Assembly (NCBI GenBank): GCA_938083195.1
Contig: CALKCK010000001.1
Span: forward strand, 84,450 to 148,449
Length of the DNA stretch: 64,000 bases
Source: an uncultured Pirellulaceae bacterium
GTDB lineage: Bacteria > Planctomycetota > Planctomycetia > Pirellulales > Pirellulaceae
Reading direction: 5' to 3'
Made by a program: the position numbers and the translations under genes. The notes under the pieces are model-generated. The model was not told the DNA's origin. It saw nothing but the letters and a program-made list of their open reading frames with translations, and made no database searches. Positions 18,641 to 28,525 of this stretch are shown here, piece after piece; within the stretch, counting starts at the first letter, position 1; each line of letters begins with the position of its first letter.

Positions 18641-19696
18641 TCATTTCTCTTCCCCGCCACCGCCTTCTTGCGGCTTTTTATTTCTGCCACCACGTTTTCG
18701 CTGACGTCTCTTTCCACGAGGGGGCTTTCCACCTTTCGGGTCGGCTACGCCTTCCCCATTTGCGTTTCGCTTCGAATTTTTGTTCTTTTCAGTGCTCTCG
18801 GCCTTGGTTTTCTGGCCAGCTTTCCCGCTCTCACGAGCTGGAACTTCCTTCACTTCAGGCTTCGGTTTACCCTGGGAACTACTGGATGATTTTTTAACCA
18901 CGGTAAGCACGTCACTTGCGTCGATAACCACCCGTCGGTGATCTTCCATTTCCACCAACAGTTGCTCAGAAATGATCTGTTGATTAAGAACCTTCCCCTT
19001 ACCGTCTCGCGTTACAATGTGCGCTCCCACCCGAGGAAGCTGTTTTTGAATACTCTCATATGTGTCAAACTCGTAACGCAGACAACATTTCAATCGCCCA
19101 CAACGCCCGGATATCTTCGTTGGATCCAATGTGGCCTTTTGTAATTTCGCCATCTTCATCGAAACGGGTGGCATCTGTATCAAATGGCTATTACAGCAAA
19201 CCGGTTTACCGCAATCTCCGTAATCAGCAAGCAATTTTGCTTCGTCACGGACACCAATCTGTCTCATTTCGATACGGGTTTGAAATTCACTCGCCAGAAG
19301 TTTTACAAGTTCCCTAAAATCGACACGATCTTCGGACAAGTAAAACACAATTAGGCGTTCACCGCCGAACAATTGCTCCACGTCGATAAGTTTCATATCG
19401 AGCTTGAGTGCTTCAATATGTTTCTGGCAGATAGCAAGCTTTTTCTTCCGATCACCGTCAATCCCATCTATCGACGATACATCGTCATTGGAAACTTCAC
19501 GAATCACATGCCCCGTCGCGGGTTGATCCAAATGAGACAACGCATCATCTGTTGCTTCACACAGAACTTGGCCTACTTCAATTCCTCGATCCGTTCGAAC
19601 AATCACTTCCATGCTACGGCGGTACACTATGTCATTACGCGATGCCATGACACCTATGCTTCGCATGATCCCGTATCTGACAATGTATTTTGGCAC
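18641..19696 (-). CDS. PSP1 domain protein (RicT/YaaT-like) with basic C-terminal tail
   Basis: The 351-residue protein carries a PSP1 domain with cysteines in YGDCGKPVCCNSHL and GRCGRLKCCLRYEF, as in RicT/YaaT, where a Y-complex binds iron-sulfur clusters and affects RNA processing. Here the partners are not visible. From about residue 270 the protein is a lysine/arginine/glycine-rich tail (GKRRQRKRGGRNKK), which may bind RNA. The start is GTG at 19696, with GGAG about 9 nt upstream and the family opening VPKYIVRYGIMR. Confidence 0.85.
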   Translation of the reverse strand: MPKYIVRYGIMRSIGVMASRNDIVYRRSMEVIVRTDRGIEVGQVLCEATDDALSHLDQPATGHVIREVSNDDVSSIDGIDGDRKKKLAICQKHIEALKLDMKLIDVEQLFGGERLIVFYLSEDRVDFRELVKLLASEFQTRIEMRQIGVRDEAKLLADYGDCGKPVCCNSHLIQMPPVSMKMAKLQKATLDPTKISGRCGRLKCCLRYEFDTYESIQKQLPRVGAHIVTRDGKGKVLNQQIISEQLLVEMEDHRRVVIDASDVLTVVKKSSSSSQGKPKPEVKEVPARESGKAGQKTKAESTEKNKNSKRNANGEGVADPKGGKPPRGKRRQRKRGGRNKKPQEGGGGEEK

Positions 19697-19878
19697 TTCA
19701 ATTTTCTCCGTCGATAAAATCTAATTCTTCGCCAACTTGCACTTCACCCCAACCCACAGCGCCGAGATACAAGTCGTTTCTCAACAATTGAAGTTACCAC
19801 TAAAAAGCACTCCTCCGTCCCACTGAACGATCAATAAATCACCGAACCAACTGGGACGACCCAAGCTCCGTCAATGCA

Positions 19879-22026
19879 TTACTCGGGGATCCACAATCCT
19901 GATGATTCTTCGTTCGCACCGTCGCTACCTGATTCTGCAGCAGGTTCCGGTTGTGGTCCACCTTGATCGGGAGTCCAGATACCGCCTTGCCCTGGATCCG
20001 CTGGAGCAGTTTCCGGAGCACCGCGAATTGGACCGCGATCAGGCCCAATTCCGAAACGGTCGAGGACTCGCACCAGCTGATACTCCACCTCTGGCTCATT
20101 GAGATGATTCATTTGAATTGTTTGAAGAAGCTCAGTAATTTGGTCAGTCATCCCACGCATCAATTTGAACTCAAATTCTTGCACGAAGTAGATCCCAACC
20201 GATCTTCCCGATTTACGGGCCTCTTCCTTGGCTTTCTCTAAAAACTCCAAAGCTTCGTTATCGTCCTCAGCGAAATGTGCCATCATTGAATAGCTGACAT
20301 CACGAGGCATCGATTCCATGTCGGGCCGCGATAAAACTTCGCTAACAAGCTGTTTTAGCACCCGTACATTGCCAACTCCCATTGCCGAATTCTGGACTGA
20401 CATCAACTGCGCTTCGGTCAATCCACTGAAATCTAGATACTGTTGCAGAATAGGCGAACCGGTTAACAAATCACCTTCCGGTACAATCCGTTCGTATTCC
20501 GACAACCCTAGTTTTTCACGCATTTTTTGGCCTAGCCCCTCCGTGAAGCCCTGCCCCTGAGATGCGTTCTCGAGCATCAAGACTAATGCCCGAAGCGGCA
20601 ATTCTACTTCGGGATCGCCAGCTGCATCCTCTGCCGATCGATCCCCCAAAATCTTGAACTCAAGTTTTGGCCATTCATCAACCATCAAATGCTCTCGATG
20701 AGCTTCCACCATTTCCGAATGTTGTTTTCGAGTAACCCCCTCCGGCAAATGCCAACGCCATTCAAGCAATTCACTCATGGCAGTAGATTCGCCAATCGAA
20801 CGCTTTACCACATCACCCGAAATCGACTCACCAAACAACTCCGTAATAAACGAAGTCACTTGCTCTAGACGAGAATCTTCCGCCGTGATGACTTCCAGAC
20901 GGGCGTCTCGATCGGTTTGCTTCCCAAAGACGAGAAATTCACCAATAACAGTTGGAACGTTTTCTAATGTCAATTCGGCAGCGTCAGTCACCGCATCACG
21001 ATCCAAAATCAAAAAATTCATTCGGGGTGCTGGCCCCTCATCAAATGGATCCGCCGGCATTGGTTCTGAGTTGGCCAGACGCGAATTTGAAAGGGCAAGT
21101 TCGCTAACCAAATCCACGCCATCAATCTCGTAAGTATTCCGTACGATCGAAACGGTTGCTGCCAACGCCTTCGTGTCAAACAATTGGGCAATCGCTTCTG
21201 CCTCTGCTCCCTCGAGGACCGACACGCCTTCGAGCTGGCTGTAACGACGCCATGCTTCGACCTGATCTTCGATTCGACCAAGGTAAGAATTCACGATTGC
21301 GATACTGCGAACAACGATCGGCAAATTTGGAAATTCAGAATCTATTTTATTTAGGAACTTAAGCCCTTTTCGGAATTGCCCACGATCCAATGCTCGGAAC
21401 GTGTTGACATACCGCTTCTCCCATTCAACATCTTCGGGAACCGGCGCGAGGGGAAACTCTTGTTTTAAAACAAGAGGCGTCGAAGGTGCGGCCAACGACT
21501 CCTGTAACATTCGACCAATCTCTGGATCGGACTCGTTTTTAAGCACCATTGCATATTTCAAATGCGCCCGGCCCGCCATCGTTTTCCCTTCGCCGAAAAG
21601 GGCGACACCGACCATCCGAAAAGCATTGGCAAGAGAGATTGGAATTTCATTTCCTGTGATCGCGTCCATTGCATCCTGAAGGGATTCAACTGCATCGTCC
21701 GTTTTCCCTTCTGCAAGGAAAATAAGTGAACGGTGATGCAAACCCGTTGAATGCTTCGGGTTAGTCTTTAGAAACAGCTCGTTAGATTCTCGCGCCTTCT
21801 CAATTTCACCATTGGTGATAAGGATGTGTGTCTGAATCGTCAACAAACAATCTTTGGGCCCCGACTTTTTCATAGCCCGATCAATTTGATCCAGCGCCGC
21901 GGTCGACTGCCCAGACTTGTTCTTGGCAAGCACCTCATTCAAGTCGCCAATCACATCCTTCCCGCAACAAAATTTAATCTTCTTTTCGGCGTGGCAGGGG
22001 CACTGCTGATAAATGTCAATATCCAT
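19879..22026 (-). CDS. TPR-containing protein with N-terminal SEC-C-like zinc motif
   Basis: From ATG at 22026 the protein has 715 residues. It opens with a SEC-C-like zinc motif (QQCPCHAEKKIKFCCG). Helical tetratricopeptide-like repeats follow (about residues 40-170), then a long helical region with no family I recognise. The C-terminus is rich in glycine, proline and acidic residues. It is probably a cytoplasmic scaffold. A GTG at 22077 extends the frame 17 residues but has no ribosome site; the ATG with GGA upstream puts the zinc motif close to the start, as is usual. Confidence 0.75.
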   Translation of the reverse strand: MDIDIYQQCPCHAEKKIKFCCGKDVIGDLNEVLAKNKSGQSTAALDQIDRAMKKSGPKDCLLTIQTHILITNGEIEKARESNELFLKTNPKHSTGLHHRSLIFLAEGKTDDAVESLQDAMDAITGNEIPISLANAFRMVGVALFGEGKTMAGRAHLKYAMVLKNESDPEIGRMLQESLAAPSTPLVLKQEFPLAPVPEDVEWEKRYVNTFRALDRGQFRKGLKFLNKIDSEFPNLPIVVRSIAIVNSYLGRIEDQVEAWRRYSQLEGVSVLEGAEAEAIAQLFDTKALAATVSIVRNTYEIDGVDLVSELALSNSRLANSEPMPADPFDEGPAPRMNFLILDRDAVTDAAELTLENVPTVIGEFLVFGKQTDRDARLEVITAEDSRLEQVTSFITELFGESISGDVVKRSIGESTAMSELLEWRWHLPEGVTRKQHSEMVEAHREHLMVDEWPKLEFKILGDRSAEDAAGDPEVELPLRALVLMLENASQGQGFTEGLGQKMREKLGLSEYERIVPEGDLLTGSPILQQYLDFSGLTEAQLMSVQNSAMGVGNVRVLKQLVSEVLSRPDMESMPRDVSYSMMAHFAEDDNEALEFLEKAKEEARKSGRSVGIYFVQEFEFKLMRGMTDQITELLQTIQMNHLNEPEVEYQLVRVLDRFGIGPDRGPIRGAPETAPADPGQGGIWTPDQGGPQPEPAAESGSDGANEESSGLWIPE

Positions 22027-22289
22027 ATAATGTTCCAACGCAGGCTCGGCATACCGATGGTTCGATTTGTCAAACACAAGTGAGTTATTTTTTTGCCAAT
22101 TGTTCCGACCACACGAGTCCCGCCCAGGAGGCGATAATTGGCTTTTTAAACGTTTTTCTATCCCTTTAATTTACGGGAATTTAGGGACTGCCGAAAGCCT
22201 ATGAACCCTAGTTTTGACATACAATTAAGGTGCGAAGAACTGCAATCGGATTAACGCACATAAACTCTCAAGAACATACTGCGGAAGTA

Positions 22290-24008
22290 ATGACAACCCA
22301 TACCCCTGCGGCTGAGTTTCATCCCCTGTCCTTGGATAGCCTCCAGAACATTGGGTATTCATTGACAGAAATGGCCGAACGAATGCCCAATTCGATTGCC
22401 GTCGCCTGTCCGCGTAAAGGGCAACCTCAACGCGTTGCTGTGGGGAAATCACTCGATTACGAAACCATTACTTTCGCCGAACTTGAACGAAAAAGTAACC
22501 AAATCGCCAACGGTCTGATCGAAATGGGCGTACAACCAGGAATGCGAATTGCCTTGATGGTTCCCCCAGGAATCGATTTCGTTGCCTCAGTTTTTGGATT
22601 GTTCAAATCGGGGGTTGTGACGATTTTAATTGATCCAGGCATGGGCCGGAAAAACATGCTTCAATGCTTGTCGGACGCCAAACCCGAAGGAATTCTAGGA
22701 ATTCCTTTAGCGCATCTGGCCCGGTCAATATTTTTCTCCAAATTCCCAAATTGCAAACTCAATGTCGCGATTAAAGGATTCTTCCCCGGTTGCAAAAATG
22801 CCAACAGTTTTTTTAAACAAGTCGACAATACGAATCCACCTTGGGTCAAACTAAAACGCAATGATCCTGCCGCCATCATTTTCACGACCGGCAGCACCGG
22901 GCCTCCCAAGGGTGTTCTCTATCGTCATCGAATTTTCATCGAACAATGTGAGCAAATCGCAAATTACTTTCGATTGGAGCCCGGCAAAACTGACGTCTCG
23001 GGATTCCCGCTCTTTGCTTTGTTCAACGTCGCCATGGGAACAACCACGGTTTTCCCCCAAATGGATCCCACACGGCCAGCCAACGTTTATCCACCCAATA
23101 TCATCGACGCCGTGGAACAATTTAAAGCAAACCAATCGTTTGGCTCTCCAGCTCTTTGGAATACTGTCGCCAATTATTGCGTCAAACATTCCAAACGCCT
23201 GCCGACAATCGAACGAATTTTAAGCGCAGGTGCTCCGGTACCTCCGCCCACCCTCAGAAAAATTAAAGAAATCATCTCGGCAGATGGGGACACGTTCACA
23301 CCCTATGGTGCGACTGAATCCCTTCCAATCGCCTGCAACTCCGGAACAGTTGTCTTAGGAGAAACAGCTGATCGAACTGAACGGGGGGAGGGAACCTGTG
23401 TCGGCAAACGGTTTCCAAAAATCGACTGGAAAGTAATCGCTATCGACGACAAACCAATTCTCGAAATCTGCGATACCGTCCCACTGGAAAAGGGAGTGGT
23501 GGGCGAACTCATCGTGCGTGGGCCAGTCGTTTCCGATCAATACGTAACGCGTACCGATGCCAACGCCAATCATAAAATAACTGACGGCGATACCTTTTGG
23601 CACCGCATGGGTGATGTTGGGTACCTCGACGAACAAGATCGATTTTGGTTCTGCGGTAGAAAAACACATCGAGTTCAAACTTCACAGCACACAATGTTTA
23701 CCATTCCATGTGAAGCTATTATTAATACTCACCCGGAAATTTATCGCAGTGCCTTAGTCGGTATTGGCCTAGCCGGAGAGCAACGAGCCATTATGATTTG
23801 CGAGCCAAATCCAGAACACTGGCCCTCCTCAAAATCAAACGAAGATCGTTTACTTTCGGAAATTAAATCGCTGGCTGGAAAGTTTTGGCAAACAAATTCG
23901 ATTGATGACTTTCTTCTTCATCGATCATTGCCTGTCGACATACGTCACAATTCAAAAATATTTAGAGAACAATTACGAGGCTGGGCAAAACGAGAAGTTG
24001 GTTTGTGA
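22290..24008 (+). CDS. oleC: Fatty-acid CoA ligase family, OleC-type beta-lactone synthetase
   Basis: An AMP-binding (ANL) enzyme of 572 residues. The phosphate loop is FTTGSTGPPKGVLYRHR. The adjacent segments FPLFALFNVAMGTT, DPTRPANVYP, FGSPALWNTV and SAGAPVPPPTLRKI, and the later TPYGATESLP and MGDVGYLDEQDRFWFCGRKTHRV, follow the OleC pattern. OleC closes a beta-hydroxy acid to a beta-lactone in long-chain olefin synthesis. oleA, oleB and oleD are not in this window. An upstream GTG at 22230 is possible; the ATG at 22290 has GGAAG close by and avoids an unlikely leader. Confidence 0.86.
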   Translation: MTTHTPAAEFHPLSLDSLQNIGYSLTEMAERMPNSIAVACPRKGQPQRVAVGKSLDYETITFAELERKSNQIANGLIEMGVQPGMRIALMVPPGIDFVASVFGLFKSGVVTILIDPGMGRKNMLQCLSDAKPEGILGIPLAHLARSIFFSKFPNCKLNVAIKGFFPGCKNANSFFKQVDNTNPPWVKLKRNDPAAIIFTTGSTGPPKGVLYRHRIFIEQCEQIANYFRLEPGKTDVSGFPLFALFNVAMGTTTVFPQMDPTRPANVYPPNIIDAVEQFKANQSFGSPALWNTVANYCVKHSKRLPTIERILSAGAPVPPPTLRKIKEIISADGDTFTPYGATESLPIACNSGTVVLGETADRTERGEGTCVGKRFPKIDWKVIAIDDKPILEICDTVPLEKGVVGELIVRGPVVSDQYVTRTDANANHKITDGDTFWHRMGDVGYLDEQDRFWFCGRKTHRVQTSQHTMFTIPCEAIINTHPEIYRSALVGIGLAGEQRAIMICEPNPEHWPSSKSNEDRLLSEIKSLAGKFWQTNSIDDFLLHRSLPVDIRHNSKIFREQLRGWAKREVGL

Positions 24009-24046
24009 ATCAATAACCCGTCTGTCCTATCCCGCTCGCCCCATTT

Positions 24047-24913
24047 TTACCGCGTGCTGCATTTCCGTAAGTACTCAATCTCAGAAATCAACTCGCCGGC
24101 AATATCAACACCGGTGACCCGTGCAATCGCCTTCCATCCAGGCACTGCGTTAACCTCTAAAATAAACTGGTCACCAGTCCTCGAATCCGTTATTAGGTCA
24201 ACACCTGCAAAATGGGCTCCCACGGCGTTCGCCGCCCGCAATGCCAACTCCTTCTCTTCGGACCCAACCTGGTAAACTTCCCCAACTCCTCCCTGGCTGA
24301 TATTCGTAATCCAGTGCAAGGGATTCTTACGTTTCATCCCCCACACACGATCGCCTAAAACGAGCAAGCGGACGTCGTAACCGGGGTGCGCTATGAATTT
24401 CTGTTGGTAAATCACTCGTTGGTCATCGATCAAACCACGAAAATATTCCACCGCCTGATCTTTCGTCTGCAAGCGGGAAAGGCCGCGACCAAGGCTACCA
24501 AAAATTGGTTTCACTACGACATCCTCGCCCAGTTCGTGAAACCCCTCCATAGCCGCTGACAAATTTTGACAAACAAAAGTTGCTGGAACCGGCAAACCGG
24601 ATTGTTTCAGCAGCGCAAGAGAAAGGTATTTATCAACGGCCGCCTCAATCGCACGGGGGGAATTGACTAACAAAACACCCCTCGCCTGAAGCTGGCCTAA
24701 GCAATCCATTCGAAACACGATCTGTTCCAACGAACCTGCCGGCATGGTTCTCGCAACAATACAGTCGGCTTCGAGATTAAATTTCACACCAAGACTTACA
24801 GAAGCTGCCAGCGCCTCAAATGACATCGGGACAATATCGTGCCGCGAACCGCACGCGCGCGCTAAATCCAAAAAATACCAACTGTCCGGATTACATAAAA
24901 CAACGATCCGCAT
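24047..24913 (-). CDS. RimK-type ATP-grasp ligase linked to tetrahydromethanopterin metabolism
   Basis: A 288-residue ATP-grasp protein. The ATP-binding parts are DVVVKPIFGSLGRGL and the metal-binding DQFILEVNAVPGW near the C-terminus. It follows mch with a 3-nt gap. An ATP-grasp gene directly after mch is a known arrangement in C1 clusters of methylotrophs (Orf5) and planctomycetes. The likely role is adding an amino acid (glutamate) in building or modifying the tetrahydromethanopterin-type cofactor, similar to MptN. That substrate is inferred from the neighbourhood. Confidence 0.82.
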   Translation of the reverse strand: MRIVVLCNPDSWYFLDLARACGSRHDIVPMSFEALAASVSLGVKFNLEADCIVARTMPAGSLEQIVFRMDCLGQLQARGVLLVNSPRAIEAAVDKYLSLALLKQSGLPVPATFVCQNLSAAMEGFHELGEDVVVKPIFGSLGRGLSRLQTKDQAVEYFRGLIDDQRVIYQQKFIAHPGYDVRLLVLGDRVWGMKRKNPLHWITNISQGGVGEVYQVGSEEKELALRAANAVGAHFAGVDLITDSRTGDQFILEVNAVPGWKAIARVTGVDIAGELISEIEYLRKCSTR

Positions 24914-24916
24914 CGC

Positions 24917-25864
24917 CTACTCGATTCCAAAGGAACGCCGTAAAACGTCGTGTCTAATCTCACCGACATCCCAAACGGTGCCCGTTGCCTGATTATCAAT
25001 CCTCACGCTTGCAGGACTGAATAGCATTTTGTCGATTTTGTAAAAATCTTTGTTATACCGCTCAAAAATATCTAGGAAGGGAGCCCCGAATTCCGAGGAA
25101 CTAGAACTCGGCAGCAGATCGATAACAGCGTTGACGGCATCGTCGGTAGTATCGACGACGATCTCAACTCTTCCGCCATAGAGAATCGCATCGTTGGTCC
25201 AGCCCAAAGCGGTCATGTCGTCTCCCGCCAACGGTGGCAGCGGTGCCGTTCCCTTTGCAGAACAGATTGTTCTTAAGTCAAATTGAAGTTCGTTCAACTT
25301 GTGCATCGCAACTTCAATGGATCTCGCAACCACTTGAACCGCACCGGGCCAACTGGCCGTCCTGGCAACGCAGACGTTTAAGAGATTAGGTTCAATGCCC
25401 GACTCTGCAGCCATTTGCTCAAGGATCGCATCGGGTGGCATTTGATTTGATTCCAGTACCCCTACCGCTGGCTGCTGCAACGCCGAAAGCTTATAAGCCG
25501 TCAATATCTCTTCTTCACCACGCAACATCCGCACCGGGCCACTTCCCATGGCAAAATAGTCTCCGCACGAAATGGGCCAGCCAGCATACTGGGAACCAAT
25601 ACAAGCAAGCAAAGGCTCATCGGTGCTGACTTCGACCGAGCGAAGCCCCAACGGGCCCTCATCATTGCACACAACAATCCGGCCCAAACCTCCCATGCAA
25701 ATCTGGCCCAAGAGAACTCCCGCATCCAAACTTCCTGCTCGCCCTACCGCAAAATCTAAAACCCGCGAACAGCTCTCAGAGTCTAACCTAATTCCCAACG
25801 CGTCTCGATTTGAGACTGCCATTTCAAATAACTGGTGAGCCAATTGGTTGGGCTGCTGATCCAT
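24917..25864 (-). CDS. mch: Methenyltetrahydromethanopterin cyclohydrolase
   Basis: Mch interconverts methenyl- and formyl-tetrahydromethanopterin in formaldehyde oxidation. The 315 residues match the family length. Segments such as GRAGSLDAGVLLGQICMGGLG near residues 38-60, the SRSIEVAMHKL-like helix (RSIEVAMHKLNELQFD) and CSAKGTAPLPPLAGDDMTALGWTNDAI with the C-terminal FYKIDKMLFSPA are typical. The start is ATG at 25864. The downstream ATP-grasp gene is coupled. The presence of this archaeal-type C1 enzyme in bacteria is mainly seen in methylotrophs and Planctomycetota. Confidence 0.93.
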   Translation of the reverse strand: MDQQPNQLAHQLFEMAVSNRDALGIRLDSESCSRVLDFAVGRAGSLDAGVLLGQICMGGLGRIVVCNDEGPLGLRSVEVSTDEPLLACIGSQYAGWPISCGDYFAMGSGPVRMLRGEEEILTAYKLSALQQPAVGVLESNQMPPDAILEQMAAESGIEPNLLNVCVARTASWPGAVQVVARSIEVAMHKLNELQFDLRTICSAKGTAPLPPLAGDDMTALGWTNDAILYGGRVEIVVDTTDDAVNAVIDLLPSSSSSEFGAPFLDIFERYNKDFYKIDKMLFSPASVRIDNQATGTVWDVGEIRHDVLRRSFGIE

Positions 25865-25980
25865 CTAAAATCTCTATAAATACTCAATGAGAACGCGGAG
25901 CCTCCAACGTCAAGACTCGCTTCGACAACGCCAATTTAAATTCTAAACAGGTGCTTAACCAAGTTGTGAAAACTTACGAA

Positions 25981-27036
25981 TTAAGCGTCCTCTTTATCTA
26001 CCGGAAAATATTCTTCAACCACCGCATAGAATTCTTCAGCCGTACTTACTTTCGCAACATGTGTACGGAAATGACGAGCGCCGAACCGCCCCTGTGCGTA
26101 ACAACACGCATATCTACGCATTAGCTGCGCTCCCTTGCTTTCGCCAAATCTTTGCACGATCAAATCAAAATGATGCAGCAAACATGTTTTTTGTTCGGCC
26201 AAAGAGGGGTCAGCAGGAACCGGTTCACCTAATAGTGCAGCCTTGCATTGAGCGAAAAGCCAAGGCCTGCCAAGACAGGCTCTCGCAATCATCACGCCGT
26301 CAACATCGTAATTTTGAAACGCATGCAATACCTTTTGATGGCTATCGAGGTCGCCATTTCCAATCAAAGGAATCTTTTTCAAATACGGCCGGATTTCTGA
26401 AATTCGATCCCAATCGGAATGCCCTCTGAACATATCTTGTGCAGTTCTTCCATGGACCGTCAACGCCGCCGCACCGGACCCCTCCACCACTTGAGCTACA
26501 TCGATCGCATTAATGTTATCCCGCGTACAACCCAAACGAATCTTGGCTGTTACGGGCGTTGGAGCGCAAGCTTTTACGACCTCAGAGATAATCTCACCCA
26601 TTTTGTCGGGCGTCCGCAAGAGATAGCTCCCGCTTTTCGCCTTTTCGGTCACTTGCTTGACTGGACATCCAAAGTTGATGTCAACAATGCTGACTTTATA
26701 ATCCTCAACCAGACGCCGACCAACTTTGGCCATTGTCTCTGGCTGATTATCCCAAATTTGAACCGCTAACGGACGCGGTTCGTCACGAACTCCCCAAAGC
26801 CGTTCAGGATGCTCAGGAGTATTCTCGTCCAACCAGACAAATCCTCTCGCATTGACCATTTCAGTCGCGATCAACCCTGAACCGCCGTATTCGCGAACAA
26901 TCTGCCGGAAAGCGTAATTGGTAAATCCAGCCATGGGCGCTTGTAAAATTGGTGGATCAACCGTAACGTTGCCAATGGAGATTGGCTTGACGTTCGGGAG
27001 AACAAATTTCGGTACTTGGGAATTCGTAGCGTCCAT
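25981..27036 (-). CDS. dusB: tRNA-dihydrouridine synthase (DusB type)
   Basis: The flavoenzyme reduces uridine to dihydrouridine in tRNA. The 351 residues carry the FMN barrel opening PPILQAPMAGFTNYAFR, the catalytic cysteine in NFGCPVKQV (about C124), VTAKIRLG, LTVHGRTAQDMFRG, IPLIGNGDL and VDGVMIARACLGRPWLF. The start is ATG at 27036. It is separated from mch by a short gap on the same strand. Confidence 0.93.
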   Translation of the reverse strand: MDATNSQVPKFVLPNVKPISIGNVTVDPPILQAPMAGFTNYAFRQIVREYGGSGLIATEMVNARGFVWLDENTPEHPERLWGVRDEPRPLAVQIWDNQPETMAKVGRRLVEDYKVSIVDINFGCPVKQVTEKAKSGSYLLRTPDKMGEIISEVVKACAPTPVTAKIRLGCTRDNINAIDVAQVVEGSGAAALTVHGRTAQDMFRGHSDWDRISEIRPYLKKIPLIGNGDLDSHQKVLHAFQNYDVDGVMIARACLGRPWLFAQCKAALLGEPVPADPSLAEQKTCLLHHFDLIVQRFGESKGAQLMRRYACCYAQGRFGARHFRTHVAKVSTAEEFYAVVEEYFPVDKEDA

Positions 27037-27127
27037 AAATCAATCTTGAAAGACATCGGTCTCTGCGCCAATAGCTAACTCATGCTAACGTGCTGGAAAA
27101 CAGACAACTTCCCATTTAACGATCGAT

Positions 27128-27514
27128 ATGAAAACCCCTCCCATCCCCCCGAACGAGCCTGACGACGAAAATTCTCGTTGTGTCGTTTTATTTCATCAGG
27201 GCGGGGCCGTGGATCACTGGGATCTGATGCTGGAGGTCGACAACACACTCTGGACATGGCATTTAGAGGAATTGCCTGCCCCCGACAAACCAGTCTTGGG
27301 CGAAAGAATCCCTGATCATCGAACGCATTACCTTGACTACGAAGGCCTCGTTTCCAATAACCGCGGAACCGTCAACCGAGTCCGATCAGGCCAGTATCGA
27401 TGGATTCGGTCGTCCGCAAATCAAGTTGCAGTTCTCAATTTCGAAAACGAATCATGGAACCTGTTATTGGAAGATGACAAACCAATAGCCAAAATCAGTA
27501 TTACGAGTCAATAA
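27128..27514 (+). CDS. Stand-alone LigD 3'-phosphoesterase-like domain
   Basis: The 128-residue protein matches the polymerase/ligase N-terminal (phosphoesterase, PF13298) fold of bacterial LigD: VVLFHQGGAVDHWDLMLEV at the start, then HLEELPAP, HYLDYEGLVSNNRGTVNRVRSGQYRW. In LigD this domain trims 3' phosphates at DNA ends during end joining. Here it stands alone without ligase or polymerase. Such short proteins recur in planctomycetes. Whether it retains phosphoesterase activity is uncertain. Confidence 0.75.
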   Translation: MKTPPIPPNEPDDENSRCVVLFHQGGAVDHWDLMLEVDNTLWTWHLEELPAPDKPVLGERIPDHRTHYLDYEGLVSNNRGTVNRVRSGQYRWIRSSANQVAVLNFENESWNLLLEDDKPIAKISITSQ

Positions 27515-27585
27515 ACGGTACTGAAATCCGAGACGCTTTGAATTATTTTTGCGAACGTCATCGCTCGCCAGGAAAAATACAGTCT

Positions 27586-28353
27586 CTAGCCATCCAGGTC
27601 ATTCTCGACATCAGCCGTCGACTTCTGTTGATCCTCGATTGCAGTTCGATGTGCCTTATCGCCTTGATATCCCCGTTGACGCAGGTCGAGTTCTTCGAGA
27701 CGAAACTGTGGGCCATAAACAGTCAGCACATCCCCCACATGAACGTCAGTTTTTCCGTTAGGACTTCCAATGTATTTACCGTTGGCGCGGTGAATGCCTA
27801 AAATCAAAACTCCTTCAGCCGAAAGCATGGCATCTGCCAACGTTTTCTCGCAGACCCAATCTCCCTCGTTTACACAGATTTCAAATACCACAAATCCGTC
27901 AGCTAGATGCAAGAGTGAGACGTAATCATGAATGTCCAAATGGGTCCAGCGGCGTAAAGCGTACGCAATCAATCTCTCAATCCCTTGATCGAACCAACGT
28001 CGTGTGCCAATGCCCCACAAGGTCGCCAAGACACCAGACAAAAGTGCTACCCGATAGAATAGATCTTTATCGTTCGTGGAAACCGTTGCAAAGGTTCCCA
28101 TCATGGACGCGATCACAACGGCAATACCTACGTTGCCCAAGGTCATCAGAGTCGAAAGAATACGCCGCCGCACAGGATGGTTAACGACCTGTTCAGATTC
28201 ACTCGTCGTGAAACCGACCCCCGTATATGCGGACTTCGCCTGAAAACGAGCCGAATCCTGCGCCATTCCAGTCAGTGACAATGCCACCGAACCGATTCGT
28301 GTCACCAGAAACGAAACGATTAGCGTGCAAACCAAAGCAAAAAAAGCTGCCAC
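27586..28353 (-). CDS. Membrane protein with TrkA-C domain
   Basis: The protein has an N-terminal hydrophobic segment, two more near residues 70-115, and a soluble C-terminal domain whose text (GVLILGIHRANGKYIGSPNGKTDVHVGDVLTVYG) is a TrkA-C (RCK_C) ligand-binding domain. This domain normally senses nucleotides or ions in potassium and other transport proteins. GTG at 28353 is the best start: a perfect AGGAGG lies 6 nt before it, whereas the longer frame to 28377 would put that site inside the gene. No pore-forming partner is visible nearby. Confidence 0.78.
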   Translation of the reverse strand: MAAFFALVCTLIVSFLVTRIGSVALSLTGMAQDSARFQAKSAYTGVGFTTSESEQVVNHPVRRRILSTLMTLGNVGIAVVIASMMGTFATVSTNDKDLFYRVALLSGVLATLWGIGTRRWFDQGIERLIAYALRRWTHLDIHDYVSLLHLADGFVVFEICVNEGDWVCEKTLADAMLSAEGVLILGIHRANGKYIGSPNGKTDVHVGDVLTVYGPQFRLEELDLRQRGYQGDKAHRTAIEDQQKSTADVENDLDG

Positions 28354-28525
28354 TGACTTCCTCCTGACAACAATCACTCGAACGGAACGTTGCTACTTCC
28401 ATCTTCAGAAATAGATGACCATGAAATCTGTTAGATCAGATGGAAATCACAACGAAATACAAAACCTGCAGCGATGCAAGTAAAGGTTACCTGCACGGCC
28501 ACTGATGATGCAAATATTCTACAAT

